Source: Methylocystis echinoides (GTDB lineage Bacteria > Pseudomonadota > Alphaproteobacteria > Rhizobiales > Beijerinckiaceae). Taken from it: 64,000 nucleotides of DNA. The translations under genes and the position numbers were made by a program. The notes under the pieces were generated by a model. That model was not told the origin of the DNA. It searched no databases and saw only the letters and a program-made list of their open reading frames with translations. Shown here piece after piece: positions 36,036 to 44,631 of the stretch; the first letter of the stretch is position 1; each line of letters starts with the position of its first letter. Location of the stretch: NCBI RefSeq assembly GCF_027923385.1, contig NZ_BSEC01000001.1:2430501-2494500 (forward strand). Reading direction: 5' to 3'.

Positions 36036-36398
36036 CTAGGGGGCTCGATCCGCCTGACATTGCACCGCCCCCCACCCCAGACGGCCCCGCGGAGACTCGT
36101 AGAGCGGCGCAAAGGGTGAGGCGCTATCCATCTCCCCGCCGCGCACGTTCCGCGCGCCTCCCCCGGCGACCCCCTGTAGCTGTTGAAAGACGGCGACAAG
36201 CACGGCGTCGCCGGATTCGCGATGTCGCGACAATTCCCGCCAAACCGATTTCATGCGCTCATCGTGCAAGAGCGGGAGAGCCCGCTTATCGAATTCGTTA
36301 TGCGTCGCGTAATCCCGCACGGGCGCCGGAATCCAGTCGGGCAGGCCCGCCGAATTAGCTTTTACGTAGTCCGGAAAAACATCTTCAAGAGCTTTCAT
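36036..36398 (-). CDS. Hypothetical protein translationally coupled to the integrase
   Basis: A 120-residue protein starting MKALEDVFPDYVKANSAGLP, with WIPAPVRDYATHNEFDKRALP and MKSVWRELSRHRESGDAVLVAV. Its ATG overlaps the integrase stop as ATGA. I do not recognise a family. Position immediately after an integrase suggests a role in excision or element maintenance, but there is no motif to support that. Confidence 0.6.
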   Translation of the reverse strand: MKALEDVFPDYVKANSAGLPDWIPAPVRDYATHNEFDKRALPLLHDERMKSVWRELSRHRESGDAVLVAVFQQLQGVAGGGARNVRGGEMDSASPFAPLYESPRGRLGWGAVQCQADRAP

Positions 36399-37771
36399 GA
36401 CCGCGCCCTCTCCGCTGCTTCCGCCGCTTCCGCTGCTTTCCTTCTTTCCGCTGCATCGTCGACAGCGTCCGCCCATTGCTGAAGCGCGTTCAACATCGGC
36501 GCGAGGCGCTTCGCTTGATCGTAGTGCCGAGTCAGCGTCGTTTTTCCAGCGTGGCCGGCAATCCGCTCCGCGAGGCCATCGTCGCCCGTCAGCTCCACAA
36601 TTCCGGACAAGCAGGTCCGCCGCAGGTCGTGCTCGACGGCGGCCTTGATCTTGAGCTTCTCAAAAATCCGCGCCAGCGCGCGCGAGATGCTTTCGGGATG
36701 CAGGTGGGGCGCCCTGCCCTCCCCCCGGCCGCTCCCCCGCTTGGCGGGCGTCGCCGGGAAGACATAAGCTCCGCCGCCCGTCCGGGCCTTGAGGGTGCGT
36801 AAAAGCGTCGCGGCCTGCCCCGGGAGGGGAAGCGTGCGAACCGCCGCCTTGGTCTTGCCCTTGATGATTCGCAGCGTCGGGGGGTCATCGTCGAGATGGA
36901 TGGCGGACCATTGCAGCGCCGCCGCCTCCCCGACGCGGATTCCGAGGACGAGTGCCAGCGATAGCGCGGCCCGGGTCTCGGGCGCCGTCCGAAATTTGCC
37001 GCCCCCGGCGAGTGCGACGGCGAGGGCGCCGACTTCGTTCCGGTCCCGGTCGAGATGGTCGACCAGAACGCGGCCGTCGAAAAGGACGCGGTCGCGCGCC
37101 GCCTCGCGCGCGGGCCTGCCGAGCTCCGCCACGGGCGACGCCGCCATGTAGTCGCCGGCGCGCCGGGCGTGCTTGTAGGCGCGCTTCACGGCGGCGAGGC
37201 TCATGTTGGCGCTGCGGCCCGTTCCGCCCGCCTCCTTGAGCCTCCCGGCCTCCCGCTCAACCACGGCGGCGAAGTCTCGGGGGGAGAGGTCCGCGAGCGG
37301 CCGATCGCCGAGCGCGTGTCTCAACGGCTCGAGGGCCTGTGTCTCAATGATGAGGGTTTTGGGCGCCAGTCCGCCCGCCTGCCGGCGCGCGAGGTATCGA
37401 TCGACGAGATGGGCGAAGGTGACGATCTCGCCGTCTTCGGCCCGTTTCCGCGCCGCCGCCGGGTCGCGCCCTTCCTTCACATCGGCCCGCACATCCAAGA
37501 GCTTGCGGCGGGCGTCAGCGACGCTTGTGGCGGGGAAATAGCCGAGGGGCTCCCGCGTGGCGTTTGCAGCCCCGGGGCGGCGAATGCGGGCCTGGAATTG
37601 CTTATCCCCGCCGGCGCCGACGGCGACTGCGAGGCCGCCGCCGAGCGAGACATAGCGGCGGGCTCCGGTCGGCTTCACATTCTGAAGCCAAGCCTGCCAG
37701 CCCTTATCGGAAGTCGGAGTTTTTCGTCCGCCATACGGGTCTCCGGAAGCGAGACACAGTCCGAGACACAA
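36395..37771 (-). CDS. Tyrosine recombinase / integrase of island 1
   Basis: A 458-residue integrase. The N-terminal DUF4102-like arm-binding domain reads NVKPTGARRYVSLGGGL and GYFPATSVADARRK. The catalytic residues are R279 (LGIRVGEAAAL), H381-x-x-R384 (HDLRRT), H407 (AGHAGK) and the nucleophile Y417 (TRHYDQA). The C-terminus has repeated EAAEAAE. The ORF begins at TTG 37,771; the true start is uncertain. It lies 120 bp from the tRNA-Arg target and reads away from it. Several GAGACAC boxes lie between the gene and the tRNA. Confidence 0.93.
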   Translation of the reverse strand: MCLGLCLASGDPYGGRKTPTSDKGWQAWLQNVKPTGARRYVSLGGGLAVAVGAGGDKQFQARIRRPGAANATREPLGYFPATSVADARRKLLDVRADVKEGRDPAAARKRAEDGEIVTFAHLVDRYLARRQAGGLAPKTLIIETQALEPLRHALGDRPLADLSPRDFAAVVEREAGRLKEAGGTGRSANMSLAAVKRAYKHARRAGDYMAASPVAELGRPAREAARDRVLFDGRVLVDHLDRDRNEVGALAVALAGGGKFRTAPETRAALSLALVLGIRVGEAAALQWSAIHLDDDPPTLRIIKGKTKAAVRTLPLPGQAATLLRTLKARTGGGAYVFPATPAKRGSGRGEGRAPHLHPESISRALARIFEKLKIKAAVEHDLRRTCLSGIVELTGDDGLAERIAGHAGKTTLTRHYDQAKRLAPMLNALQQWADAVDDAAERRKAAEAAEAAERARS

Positions 37772-37849
37772 AAACCCAAACGGTCGTGTCTCATTTGGAC
37801 TTTCTTATACTTTCGTAGACACACGCGTGCAAATTAGCGGTTGAGACAC
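37751..37849. promoter_or_regulatory. Cluster of GAGACAC boxes between int and tRNA-Arg
   Basis: GAGACAC occurs at 37,751-37,757, 37,763-37,769, inverted at 37,786-37,792, as AGACAC at 37,817-37,822 and again at 37,843-37,849. A further copy lies at the other island end (17,450-17,456). Placement inside the attachment region suggests arm-type integrase binding sites. Confidence 0.5.
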
Positions 37850-37894
37850 TCTCCGGGGACTACCGCTAATCCTATGATTTTCTGCTGTTTTTGA

Positions 37895-37971
<77 letters not shown>

Positions 37972-37980
37972 GGGAACAGC

Positions 37981-38292
37981 TCAGTGGGTCCACAGACCAA
38001 TGCGGTTGGTGCGGAAATTGTCCGAATAGGAGACGACCCGCCGGGCTGCGTGGTCGGGCTTCGGCTCCTCGACACGATAGGGAACGCCCTCACGCTCGGC
38101 ATAGGCGATCGCCTCTTCCCGCGTCTCGAAACGCAGGCGGATCTGTTGCTTCATGTCGCCGGAGCTGGTCCAGCCCATCAGGGGCTCGATCGAGCGCGGC
38201 GTTTCAAGGTCGAAAACCAGCCGCCAGGGCTTGTCCGAGCCCGGACCGGACTGGGTCACGCTCGGAGACTGGCGAAAAATGCGAGCCGTCAT
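37981..38292 (-). CDS. Complex I 18-kDa subunit homologue (NDUFS4 family)
   Basis: A 103-residue soluble protein, ETC_C1_NDUFA4/NDUFS4 family, an accessory subunit of respiratory NADH:ubiquinone oxidoreductase in alphaproteobacteria and mitochondria. Seen: MTARIFRQSPSVTQSG, KPWRLVFDLETPRSIEPLMGW, FETREEAIAYAEREGVPYRV and SYSDNFRTNRIGLWTH, a strongly conserved end. The start at 38,292 follows AAGAGG. It lies between two tRNA genes, and transcription from the tRNA side into the gene is possible. Confidence 0.93.
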   Translation of the reverse strand: MTARIFRQSPSVTQSGPGSDKPWRLVFDLETPRSIEPLMGWTSSGDMKQQIRLRFETREEAIAYAEREGVPYRVEEPKPDHAARRVVSYSDNFRTNRIGLWTH

Positions 38293-38408
38293 GTCAACCT
38301 CTTGGTTCCCTGTGCGCCCCGTCGGGAGGGGAAGCTTGTCCCTTCGTAACCGACGGCGCGAAATTTTCAATCCGCCCCGTCGCCCCGAAGGACCCGGCGC
38401 GGAGACGA

Positions 38409-38485
38409 TGGTCGGGGCAGCAGGATTCGAACCTGCGACCTGAAGTACCCAAAACTTCCGCGCTACCAGGCTGCGCTATACCCCG
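38409..38485 (-). tRNA. tRNA-Pro (anticodon TGG)
   Basis: 77 nt with CCA. Acceptor CGGGGTA pairs with TGCCCCG, the anticodon stem is GAAGT/ACTTC with loop TTTGGGT (anticodon TGG), and the T-arm is GCAGGTTCGAATCCTGC. Confidence 0.96.
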
Positions 38486-38545
38486 AACAAACCGACGCTC
38501 TGTCGCCGTCGCCTATCATGCGCCGCCCCGCGTCACAAGGCCGGC

Positions 38546-39009
38546 TCAAGGCTTGAAGGAGGAGTGCCGGACCGTGTCGCCCGGCTTCAGACCGATGTTT
38601 TTGGCGACCCCGGCGTTCAACTCGACCACGGCCGAGGCGCGGCCGCCGTAGATCACCGCCTCCGACATGGGCGTCGTATCCGCGGCAATGTTGGTGACCA
38701 CCCCCTTGCGGGACAGGAACACCATATCCAGCGGGATATAGGTATTCTTCATCCACATCATCACGGGCGTTTCTTCGCTGAAATTGAACAGCATCCCCTG
38801 ATGCTGCGGCGGAACATCAGCCCCTTGGAGCGCTGCTCCGGCGTATCCGCGACTTCGACGCGAAAGACATGGGGACCGTTCTCGGTCACGAATTCCAGAC
38901 GCTCGAGCGCCTCCCCTGCCCTTGCAGGCGACGTCGCGGGCATGGCGCCGAAAAAAACAGAAGCAAAGAAAGCCGCGCTCCACGCCGCGGCCCATCGCCG
39001 AAATCTCAT
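38546..39009 (-). pseudogene. DUF192 family gene with frameshift
   Basis: An exported DUF192 protein gene broken in the middle. The first frame (start 39,009, signal peptide RRWAAAWSAAFFASVFFGAM) reads to VADTPEQRSKGLMFRRS, then loses sense. A second frame continues QGMLFNFSEETPVMMWMKNT, PLDMVFLSRKGVVTNI and ends SSFKP. The join lies near 38,810. Compared with the family pattern GLMFRRSL-x-x-QGMLF about ten bases appear deleted. Either a real inactivating deletion or a sequencing error. Confidence 0.75.
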
Positions 39010-39067
39010 ATGGGACACTCCCAGGCGCCTAAGCCATTACGCTTTAAAGCGCCTGAGCGCCGCGAGG

Positions 39068-39679
39068 TCAATGAGACGGGTTCTTCCCTTCGAGCGGCCG
39101 CACCTCGGCCGCCATCAGCCCCTTGGGGCCGTCGCCGTAGCGGACCAGCACGCTGTCGCCAGGCTTGAGCTCCGTCATGCCGAAACGGCGAACCGTCTCC
39201 ATGTGGAGAAAAATGTCCTCGGTGCCCTCGCCCCGGGTGAGGAAGCCGAAGCCCTTCACGCGGTTGAACCACTTCACGATCGCGATCTCATAGCCGCTCG
39301 TCGGCTTGACCTGCACATGGGTGCGGCCGGCGGTGGACTGCGTCGGGTGCACGGCGGTCGACTCGTCCATGGAGAGGACGCGGAACACCTGCATGCCCTT
39401 CGCGCGCTTCTGCGCCTCGCAGACGACGCGGGCGCCCTCGAACGCGGTCTGAAGACCGCTCCGGCGAAGAATGGTCACGTGCAAAAGAATGTCGGGCTCG
39501 CCGTCATCGGGAACGACAAAGCCGTAGCCTTTGGCGACGTCGAACCACTTGATGCGGCCAGCTATCTCTACAAGCTCGAGCGCTTCTTCCCCATCCCCGG
39601 CGGATACGGCGCCCAACTCGTCCTCGAAAGTCACCTTCGCTCCCAAACGACCAACTCCCCCAGTGCTGATCCAGAGCAT
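39068..39679 (-). CDS. Tandem cold-shock-domain protein
   Basis: About 203 residues with two CSDs. CSD1 reads IAGRIKWFDVAKGYGFV followed by DILLHVTILRRSG; CSD2 reads EIAIVKWFNRVKGFGFL followed by DIFLHMETVRRFG. Both RNP1 motifs (KGYGFV, KGFGFL) are intact, so each domain should bind single-stranded RNA or DNA. Double-CSD proteins of this kind are common in Hyphomicrobiales. The start is uncertain: 39,679 is used, but a GTG at about 39,637 after GGGAGCGAAG (MTFEDEL) is a good alternative. Confidence 0.85.
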   Translation of the reverse strand: MLWISTGGVGRLGAKVTFEDELGAVSAGDGEEALELVEIAGRIKWFDVAKGYGFVVPDDGEPDILLHVTILRRSGLQTAFEGARVVCEAQKRAKGMQVFRVLSMDESTAVHPTQSTAGRTHVQVKPTSGYEIAIVKWFNRVKGFGFLTRGEGTEDIFLHMETVRRFGMTELKPGDSVLVRYGDGPKGLMAAEVRPLEGKNPSH

Positions 39680-40074
39680 TCGACCAGCGCACAAAACGAA
39701 TGACCTCGAATCGCCGCGCGGCAAATGAATCACTAACGGGAAGATAACACCGCGGGCCGACCATCCAACCACAGAATTTTTGGCGATTGCGAATGGCTGT
39801 GGATACGCGGCGCGCGCGCATCGCCGAACGATCCGCCCCGTTGCGCACAACCGATTCAATCCAAACCTGTTTCTGCTGACTGGCCGCTGGCTGGCGCGAA
39901 GATGGCCGCGTGATGGCTCAGCTGACAATGAAATCCGGTTTCACTGCGTGAAATTGACGCTCTGCGGCGTCGGGGGCGGATTTGACAAATCGCGCCGGTC
40001 GCGCAATCGAAACAGACGCGGACCAGCCCGGATGAGCGCCCGCGCTTTGATCTCACGCATCGTGGAGCCGTCGC

Positions 40075-41529
40075 ATGACCGATCTCTCGACCGCGCCGTC
40101 AGGCCTTTCCGCGTCGACGGGCGCCAGCGCGAGCGCCGCCTCACCCTATGATCTCGCCGCGCTCGTCGCTGCGCGGGAAGACGATCGCTTCGCCCTGCAT
40201 TCGCGCTATCTCAACGACATGTGGGTGCGCGTGCTCAAGACGATCGGCTACGATGTCAGCTTCACGCGCGGCCTCGGGCCCTATCTGTGGGATCGCAAGG
40301 GCGACCGCTACCTCGATCTGCTGAGCGGCTGGGGCGTTTTCGCGGTGGGGCGCAATCATCCCGCCGTCCGTGAGGCGCTGGTCAGCGTTCTCGATGGCGA
40401 ATTCGCAAATCTCGTTCAGCTCGACGTTTCGACGCTCGCCGGCATTCTCGCGGAACGGTTGATCGCGCACGCGCCCTATCTCGAAAAGGTTTTCTTCGCC
40501 AATTCAGGCGCGGAGTCCGTCGAGGCGGCGATCAAATTCGCGCGCGCGGCGACCGGGCGTCCCGCCATCCTGCATTGCGATCATTCCTTCCACGGCCTTA
40601 CCTACGGCCCGCTGTCGATGAATGGTGACGAAATCTTCAAGAAAGGCTTCGGTCCGCTGCTGCCGGACGCGCGGCAGATTCCGTTCAACGACCTGCCGGC
40701 GCTGGACGCGGCGCTGGCGTCGCGCGACGTCGCGGCTTTCTTTGTCGAGCCCATACAGGGCAAGGGCGTCAACATTCCCGACGACGATTATCTCATCAGC
40801 GCGCAGGCGCTCTGCCGCAAATATGGAACGCTCTTCGTCGCGGACGAAATCCAGACGGGCCTCGGCCGCACGGGCAGGTTTTTCGCGATCGACCATCATC
40901 CGGGCGTCGAGCCCGACATGATCGTCATCGCCAAGGCGCTGTCGGGCGGCCATGTGCCAGTCGGCGCCGTGCTCACCCGCAAATGGATCTTCGACAAGGT
41001 CTTCGACCGCATGGACCGCGCCGTCGTTCACGGCTCGACCTTCAGCAAGAACGATATGGCCATGGCCGCGGGCATCGCCACTCTGCAGGTCATGAAGGAC
41101 GAGCGTCTCGTCGAGAATTCCGCCGCAAAGGGCGAGCGACTGCTGCATGCGTTCCGCCTGATGGCGCAGCGTCATGAGCTCATCTCCGACGTGCGCGGGC
41201 GCGGGCTGATGATCGGCGTGGAATTCGGTTCGCCGAAATCGCTGATGCTGAAGGCGACGTGGAATCTGCTGGAGACGGCGAGCTCCGGCCTGTTTGGACA
41301 GCTCATCTGCATTCCGCTGTTCAAGGATCACAAGGTTCTCACACAGGTCGCCGGCCACGCGAACCCGACCATCAAACTGCTCCCGCCGCTCACGCTCAAC
41401 GACGCCGATTGCGACTGGATCGAAACGTCCTTCGACGCGGTGATCGCGGATGCGCACAAGTCGTCGGCCGTGTGGTCGCTTGGCAAGACGCTCGCCGAGC
41501 ACGCGATCAAGGCGCGCCGCAGCGGCTGA
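40075..41529 (+). CDS. Class-III aminotransferase, HpnO-like
   Basis: A 484-residue PLP-dependent aminotransferase of the acetylornithine/ornithine family. Seen: LLSGWGVFAVGRNHP, FFANSGAESVEAAIKFAR, SFHGLTYGPLSMNG, FVEPIQGKGVNIP, LFVADEIQTGLGRTGRFFA and the PLP lysine in VIAKALSGGHVPVGAV. The sequence style (DDRFALHSRYLNDMWVRVLK and a C-terminal VWSLGKTLAEHA) resembles the hopanoid-biosynthesis aminotransferase HpnO, which makes aminobacteriohopanetriol; no other hopanoid genes are in view, so that role is tentative. Confidence 0.85.
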   Translation: MTDLSTAPSGLSASTGASASAASPYDLAALVAAREDDRFALHSRYLNDMWVRVLKTIGYDVSFTRGLGPYLWDRKGDRYLDLLSGWGVFAVGRNHPAVREALVSVLDGEFANLVQLDVSTLAGILAERLIAHAPYLEKVFFANSGAESVEAAIKFARAATGRPAILHCDHSFHGLTYGPLSMNGDEIFKKGFGPLLPDARQIPFNDLPALDAALASRDVAAFFVEPIQGKGVNIPDDDYLISAQALCRKYGTLFVADEIQTGLGRTGRFFAIDHHPGVEPDMIVIAKALSGGHVPVGAVLTRKWIFDKVFDRMDRAVVHGSTFSKNDMAMAAGIATLQVMKDERLVENSAAKGERLLHAFRLMAQRHELISDVRGRGLMIGVEFGSPKSLMLKATWNLLETASSGLFGQLICIPLFKDHKVLTQVAGHANPTIKLLPPLTLNDADCDWIETSFDAVIADAHKSSAVWSLGKTLAEHAIKARRSG

Positions 41530-41673
41530 CGCCGCGCGGCAAGCCGCAGGATCACCCTCCGGAACGATCCTTGCCCAAACGTGTCGGCGCGCAGCAGTGG
41601 CGCGCCAGATGCGGACAGTTTCAGCGCGCAGGCGCGCAAGACTGCTCCGCGATGACACGAAAGGGCGTCAGTC

Positions 41674-42231
41674 ATGCGTTCCAAATCGAGACGGCGCGCC
41701 GTCGCCAGAGCGGCCGCGCTCCTTTTGCCGGCCGCGCTCATTTCATCCGCCGGCCTCTCGCCAGCATTTGCTGGAGGCTTCGGCGGCGGCGGCTTTGGCG
41801 GCGGGCCCGCCGGCGGTCCGGTCGCCGCGCCGATGGGGCGACCGGGAATTGGCCTCGGCGCCTATGCCCCCGGCCAGGGACCCGTCGGCTCCGCCGCGTG
41901 GAATGGCGGCAACTGGCGCGGGTATACGCCGGCCTACGGTTTCTGGGGCGGCGGCAATTACGGCGGCGGCAATGACGGCGGCGCGGCGGTCGCGCGCGGC
42001 GGCGGCGCCAATGTCTTCACTTACAATCATTTCGACAACCGCCGCCGTGACGGCGGTTTCTACGGCGGCGGCGGCGCCTTCTATGCCGATGACGGCTACA
42101 GCCGACTGACGCCGCCCGTCGAACGCGCCGACCATGACGCCGGTCCGCGCCAAAACCCGCACATCATCTATCTGCCCGACGTTCCGTCGCGCGCCGCCCG
42201 CGTCAGCGGGGCGCGTCAGGCGCGGCACTGA
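41674..42231 (+). CDS. Glycine-rich secreted protein 1
   Basis: A 185-residue protein with a basic signal peptide (RAAALLLPAALISSAGLSPAFA) followed by Gly-rich repeats (GGFGGGGFGGG, WGGGNYGGGNDGG) and a Tyr/Arg-containing tail with IIYLPDVPSRAA. Low complexity; no domain recognised. It is followed 39 bp later by a second Gly/Tyr-rich exported protein; the pair may be envelope or matrix components. Confidence 0.65.
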   Translation: MRSKSRRRAVARAAALLLPAALISSAGLSPAFAGGFGGGGFGGGPAGGPVAAPMGRPGIGLGAYAPGQGPVGSAAWNGGNWRGYTPAYGFWGGGNYGGGNDGGAAVARGGGANVFTYNHFDNRRRDGGFYGGGGAFYADDGYSRLTPPVERADHDAGPRQNPHIIYLPDVPSRAARVSGARQARH

Positions 42232-42270
42232 CGTCGCGTCGCCTGCGTGGCCATCAAAGGAGTTTGTCTC

Positions 42271-42837
42271 ATGCGTAAATCTGCAATCGTCCGGTCGCTC
42301 GCGGCGGCCGCCACGGGCCTCGTCGCCATGGGGGCCTTCATGGGCGCCTCTCTGGGCGCCGCTTCGGCGCAGGGTCTCTTCAACGAACCCTTCTTCGGCG
42401 GCGGCTACACGCCCGCGCCGAGCTATTCCTATGGCGGATATGGCTCGTCCTGGCGCCAGGGCGCCGGCATTGGCGGCGGAGTCGCAATTGGCGGCGTTGG
42501 CGTCGGCGCGGGAGTCGGGGTCGGCGCCGTCGGCTATGATCAGGGCTACTACTACGGCGGCTACCAGTATCCCGCCGCGGGCTATGGCGGCGGCGATTAT
42601 CGCCGGGCGGTCTATTCGAACGCCGATGTCTATGTCAGCCCGCGCCCGGCCTATGCGCGCCCGTGTTATCCGCCGCCGCGTCCGGTGTATCGTCCCTATG
42701 GGGCCGTAAATTATGGTCCGGCTGGCGCCGGCGGCTATTACGGGCCGGCGGGCGGCGGCGGCTATTACCGGCAAGCGGCCTATCGCCCCTACGGCGGTCC
42801 GCCGGCGCGCCATTGCCGTTGCGAAACGCTGTATTGA
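42271..42837 (+). CDS. Glycine/tyrosine-rich secreted protein 2
   Basis: A 188-residue exported protein: signal peptide (IVRSLAAAATGLVAMGAFMG), then GVAIGGVGVGAGVGVGAVGYD and many Tyr-Gly-Gly repeats (YYYGGYQYP, GGYYGPAGGGGYY), ending CRCETLY. The start at 42,271 is fixed by a strong AAAGGAG. Its composition resembles structural envelope proteins; no enzyme motif. Probably co-transcribed with the preceding gene. Confidence 0.7.
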   Translation: MRKSAIVRSLAAAATGLVAMGAFMGASLGAASAQGLFNEPFFGGGYTPAPSYSYGGYGSSWRQGAGIGGGVAIGGVGVGAGVGVGAVGYDQGYYYGGYQYPAAGYGGGDYRRAVYSNADVYVSPRPAYARPCYPPPRPVYRPYGAVNYGPAGAGGYYGPAGGGGYYRQAAYRPYGGPPARHCRCETLY

Positions 42838-42866
42838 TCCCGAAGACGCGAGCGCCCTGACTCGCT

Positions 42867-42946
42867 CGTCATCGCGCGCGCAACGACGCGATCCGGCGCC
42901 TTATTGGCGGCCGGATTGCGTCGTCGCGGCGTTTCCCGCAATGACG
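42867..42946. repeat. Intergenic palindromic repeat
   Basis: Begins CGTCATCGCG and ends GCAATGACG with internal arms GATCCGGC and GCCGGATTGC. It matches the widespread alphaproteobacterial repeat of type CGTCATTGCG...GGATTGC...CGCAATGACG. Located between convergent gene ends. Confidence 0.65.
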
Positions 42947-42947
42947 C

Positions 42948-42976
42948 GCCGGGCCTGGGATCAGGCCCGGGCTTGG
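42948..42976 (-). terminator. Hairpin downstream of ilvE
   Basis: Strong stem GCCGGGCCTGG/CAGGCCCGGGC with a 3-nt loop directly after the ilvE stop on the minus strand; no U tract, so termination efficiency is uncertain. Confidence 0.45.
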
Positions 42977-42981
42977 GGGGA

Positions 42982-43854
42982 TCAGGCGTTGACGGCCTTG
43001 TCGTAGTCTTCGATCAGCGCGCGCGAGATCGCGCCGGGGACGAATTTATACGGGCCGATTTCGGCGACCGGCGTGACTTCGGCGCCGGTGCCGCAGATGA
43101 AGCATTCTTCCAGGCTGGCCAGTTCGTCCGGCATGATGCGGCGCTCGATCACCTCGATCCCGCGCGCCTTGGCGAGGTCGATGACCGTGCGGCGCGTGAT
43201 GCCGTCGAGGAAGCAGTCGGCGATCGGCGTGTGCAGCGCGCCGTCCTTCACGAAGAAGACATTGGCGCCGGTGCATTCGGCCACCCTGCCCTGCCAGTCG
43301 AGCATCAGCGCGTCGGCGTAGCCGCGGCGCTCGGCGCGGTGCTTGGAGATGGTGCAGATCATGTAAAGACCCGCCGCCTTCGCCATCGACGGCGCGGTCT
43401 GCGGATCGGGGCGGCGATACTCGGCGATGTCGAGCTTGATGCCCTTCATCTTGGTGGCGATGTCGAACATGCTCGGCCAGTCCCACACCGCAATCGCGAC
43501 GTTGATCGTCGAATGCTGCGCGGCGACCGCCATCATCTCGCTGCCGCGCCAGGCGACCGGGCGGACGTAGGAATTCAGCAGCTTATTGGCCTTGAGCGTC
43601 GCATCCTTGGCCGCGTCCAGCTCCTCGACGCTGAAGGGAATCTCGAAGTCGAGAATCTCGGCGGAGCGTCTGAAGCGCTCGGAATGTTCGCGCGACTTGA
43701 AGATCTTGCCATTATAGGCGCGCTCCCCCTCGAACACGCAGGAGCCGTAATGAAGGCCGTGCGAGAGGACATGCAGCTTGGCGTCGCGCCACGGGACAAG
43801 CGCGCCGTTGTACCAAATGAATCCGTCGCGCTGATCGAAGGGCGGGATGCTCAT
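42982..43854 (-). CDS. ilvE: Branched-chain amino acid aminotransferase
   Basis: Fold-type IV PLP aminotransferase, 290 residues, final step of Val/Leu/Ile synthesis. Seen: WYNGALVPWRDAKLHVLSHG, YGSCVFEGERAY, VRPVAWRG, the PLP lysine in ISKHRAERRGY, LMLDWQGRVAECTGANVFF and DGITRRTVIDLA. The ATG at 43,854 follows GGAG. It is divergent from the MarR operon, sharing a short intergenic region that holds a palindrome. Confidence 0.93.
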   Translation of the reverse strand: MSIPPFDQRDGFIWYNGALVPWRDAKLHVLSHGLHYGSCVFEGERAYNGKIFKSREHSERFRRSAEILDFEIPFSVEELDAAKDATLKANKLLNSYVRPVAWRGSEMMAVAAQHSTINVAIAVWDWPSMFDIATKMKGIKLDIAEYRRPDPQTAPSMAKAAGLYMICTISKHRAERRGYADALMLDWQGRVAECTGANVFFVKDGALHTPIADCFLDGITRRTVIDLAKARGIEVIERRIMPDELASLEECFICGTGAEVTPVAEIGPYKFVPGAISRALIEDYDKAVNA

Positions 43855-43939
43855 GGCTAGCTCCGGGAAAGCGGCGTCCCGGCGCGGGCCGAAAGGCCGC
43901 TTGGACGCTTCGGGCCAGCACTAGCCATCGCCCAGAAAT

Positions 43940-43960
43940 ATGTCAATATAGCTGACGTAA
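43940..43960. promoter_or_regulatory. Palindrome between ilvE and the MarR gene, candidate operator
   Basis: Half-sites TA-x-GTCA and TGAC-x-TA separated by seven bases, in an AT-rich patch 41 bp upstream of the MarR gene start. Typical geometry for MarR autoregulation; assignment is inference. Confidence 0.45.
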
Positions 43961-44001
43961 CGTCGCGCCGAATATGGGCGTCAGGGCCGGAGCCAGGCTG
44001 A

Positions 44002-44631
44002 TTGAGCGAGCTTCTCCAGCAAAAAACCGCGCCGCCGGCGTCTCTCGCCGCCGCGCCGCCCCGTGAGTCTCCCCATGAGTCGTCTTCCCATGAGTCGCCG
44101 CTTGGGTCGCCGCTTGGGCGCCCGCTTGGGCCGGGCGCGGCGCGGCCGGCGGAGGATGGCGAGGCGCTCGATCTCGTGGAACTGTTTTTCTTTGCCTATC
44201 GGGACTTCGTCGGCGACGCCGACCGGCTGCTCGAAAATTACGGCTTCGGCCGCGCGCACCATCGCGTCCTGCATTTCGTCAGCCGTCGGCCGGGCATGAC
44301 CATCGCCGCGCTGCTCGACATCCTCAAAATCACCAAGCAGAGCCTTAACCGCGTGCTCAAGCAGCTTCTCGACGCGGGCTTCGTCGAGGCGCGCGCCGGC
44401 GCGATGGACCGCCGCCAGCGCCTCCTCTACCCGACCCCGCGCGGCGGGCAGCTCGCCCGCGAGCTCGCCGCGCTGCAATCGGCGCGCTTCCGGCGGGTAC
44501 TCGAATCCTTGCCCGCCCCGACGCGCGAGGCCGCGGCCGAGTTTCTCTTCGCGATGCTGGACCCGGAGGAGCGCGAGCGCGTGCGCGGCCACCTTGGGCG
44601 CCCCGATCTGGGGCGGAGCCCCCGGCCATGA
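44002..44631 (+). CDS. MarR-family regulator (PetP-like)
   Basis: A 209-residue protein. A repetitive N-terminal tail (HESSSHESPLGSPLGRPLG, from short DNA repeats) precedes the winged helix: FFFAYRDFVGDADRLLENYG, RAHHRVLHFVSRRPGM, ALLDILKITKQSLNRVLKQL and DRRQRLLYPTPRGGQLA. The start is unclear; TTG at 44,002 with GGAG upstream is used. Its stop overlaps the response regulator start (ATGA). A MarR plus OmpR regulator pair equals PetP-PetR of Rhodobacter. Confidence 0.83.
   Translation: MSELLQQKTAPPASLAAAPPRESPHESSSHESPLGSPLGRPLGPGAARPAEDGEALDLVELFFFAYRDFVGDADRLLENYGFGRAHHRVLHFVSRRPGMTIAALLDILKITKQSLNRVLKQLLDAGFVEARAGAMDRRQRLLYPTPRGGQLARELAALQSARFRRVLESLPAPTREAAAEFLFAMLDPEERERVRGHLGRPDLGRSPRP

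Noticed and set aside
37751..37849. CRISPR array near the integrase because of repeated GAGACAC
   Set aside because: Repeats are only 6-7 bases, spacing is irregular and one copy is inverted; no cas genes anywhere in the window.
43860..43940. Attenuator leader for ilvE
   Set aside because: No leader peptide rich in Ile/Leu/Val and no terminator hairpin between a promoter and the ilvE start.
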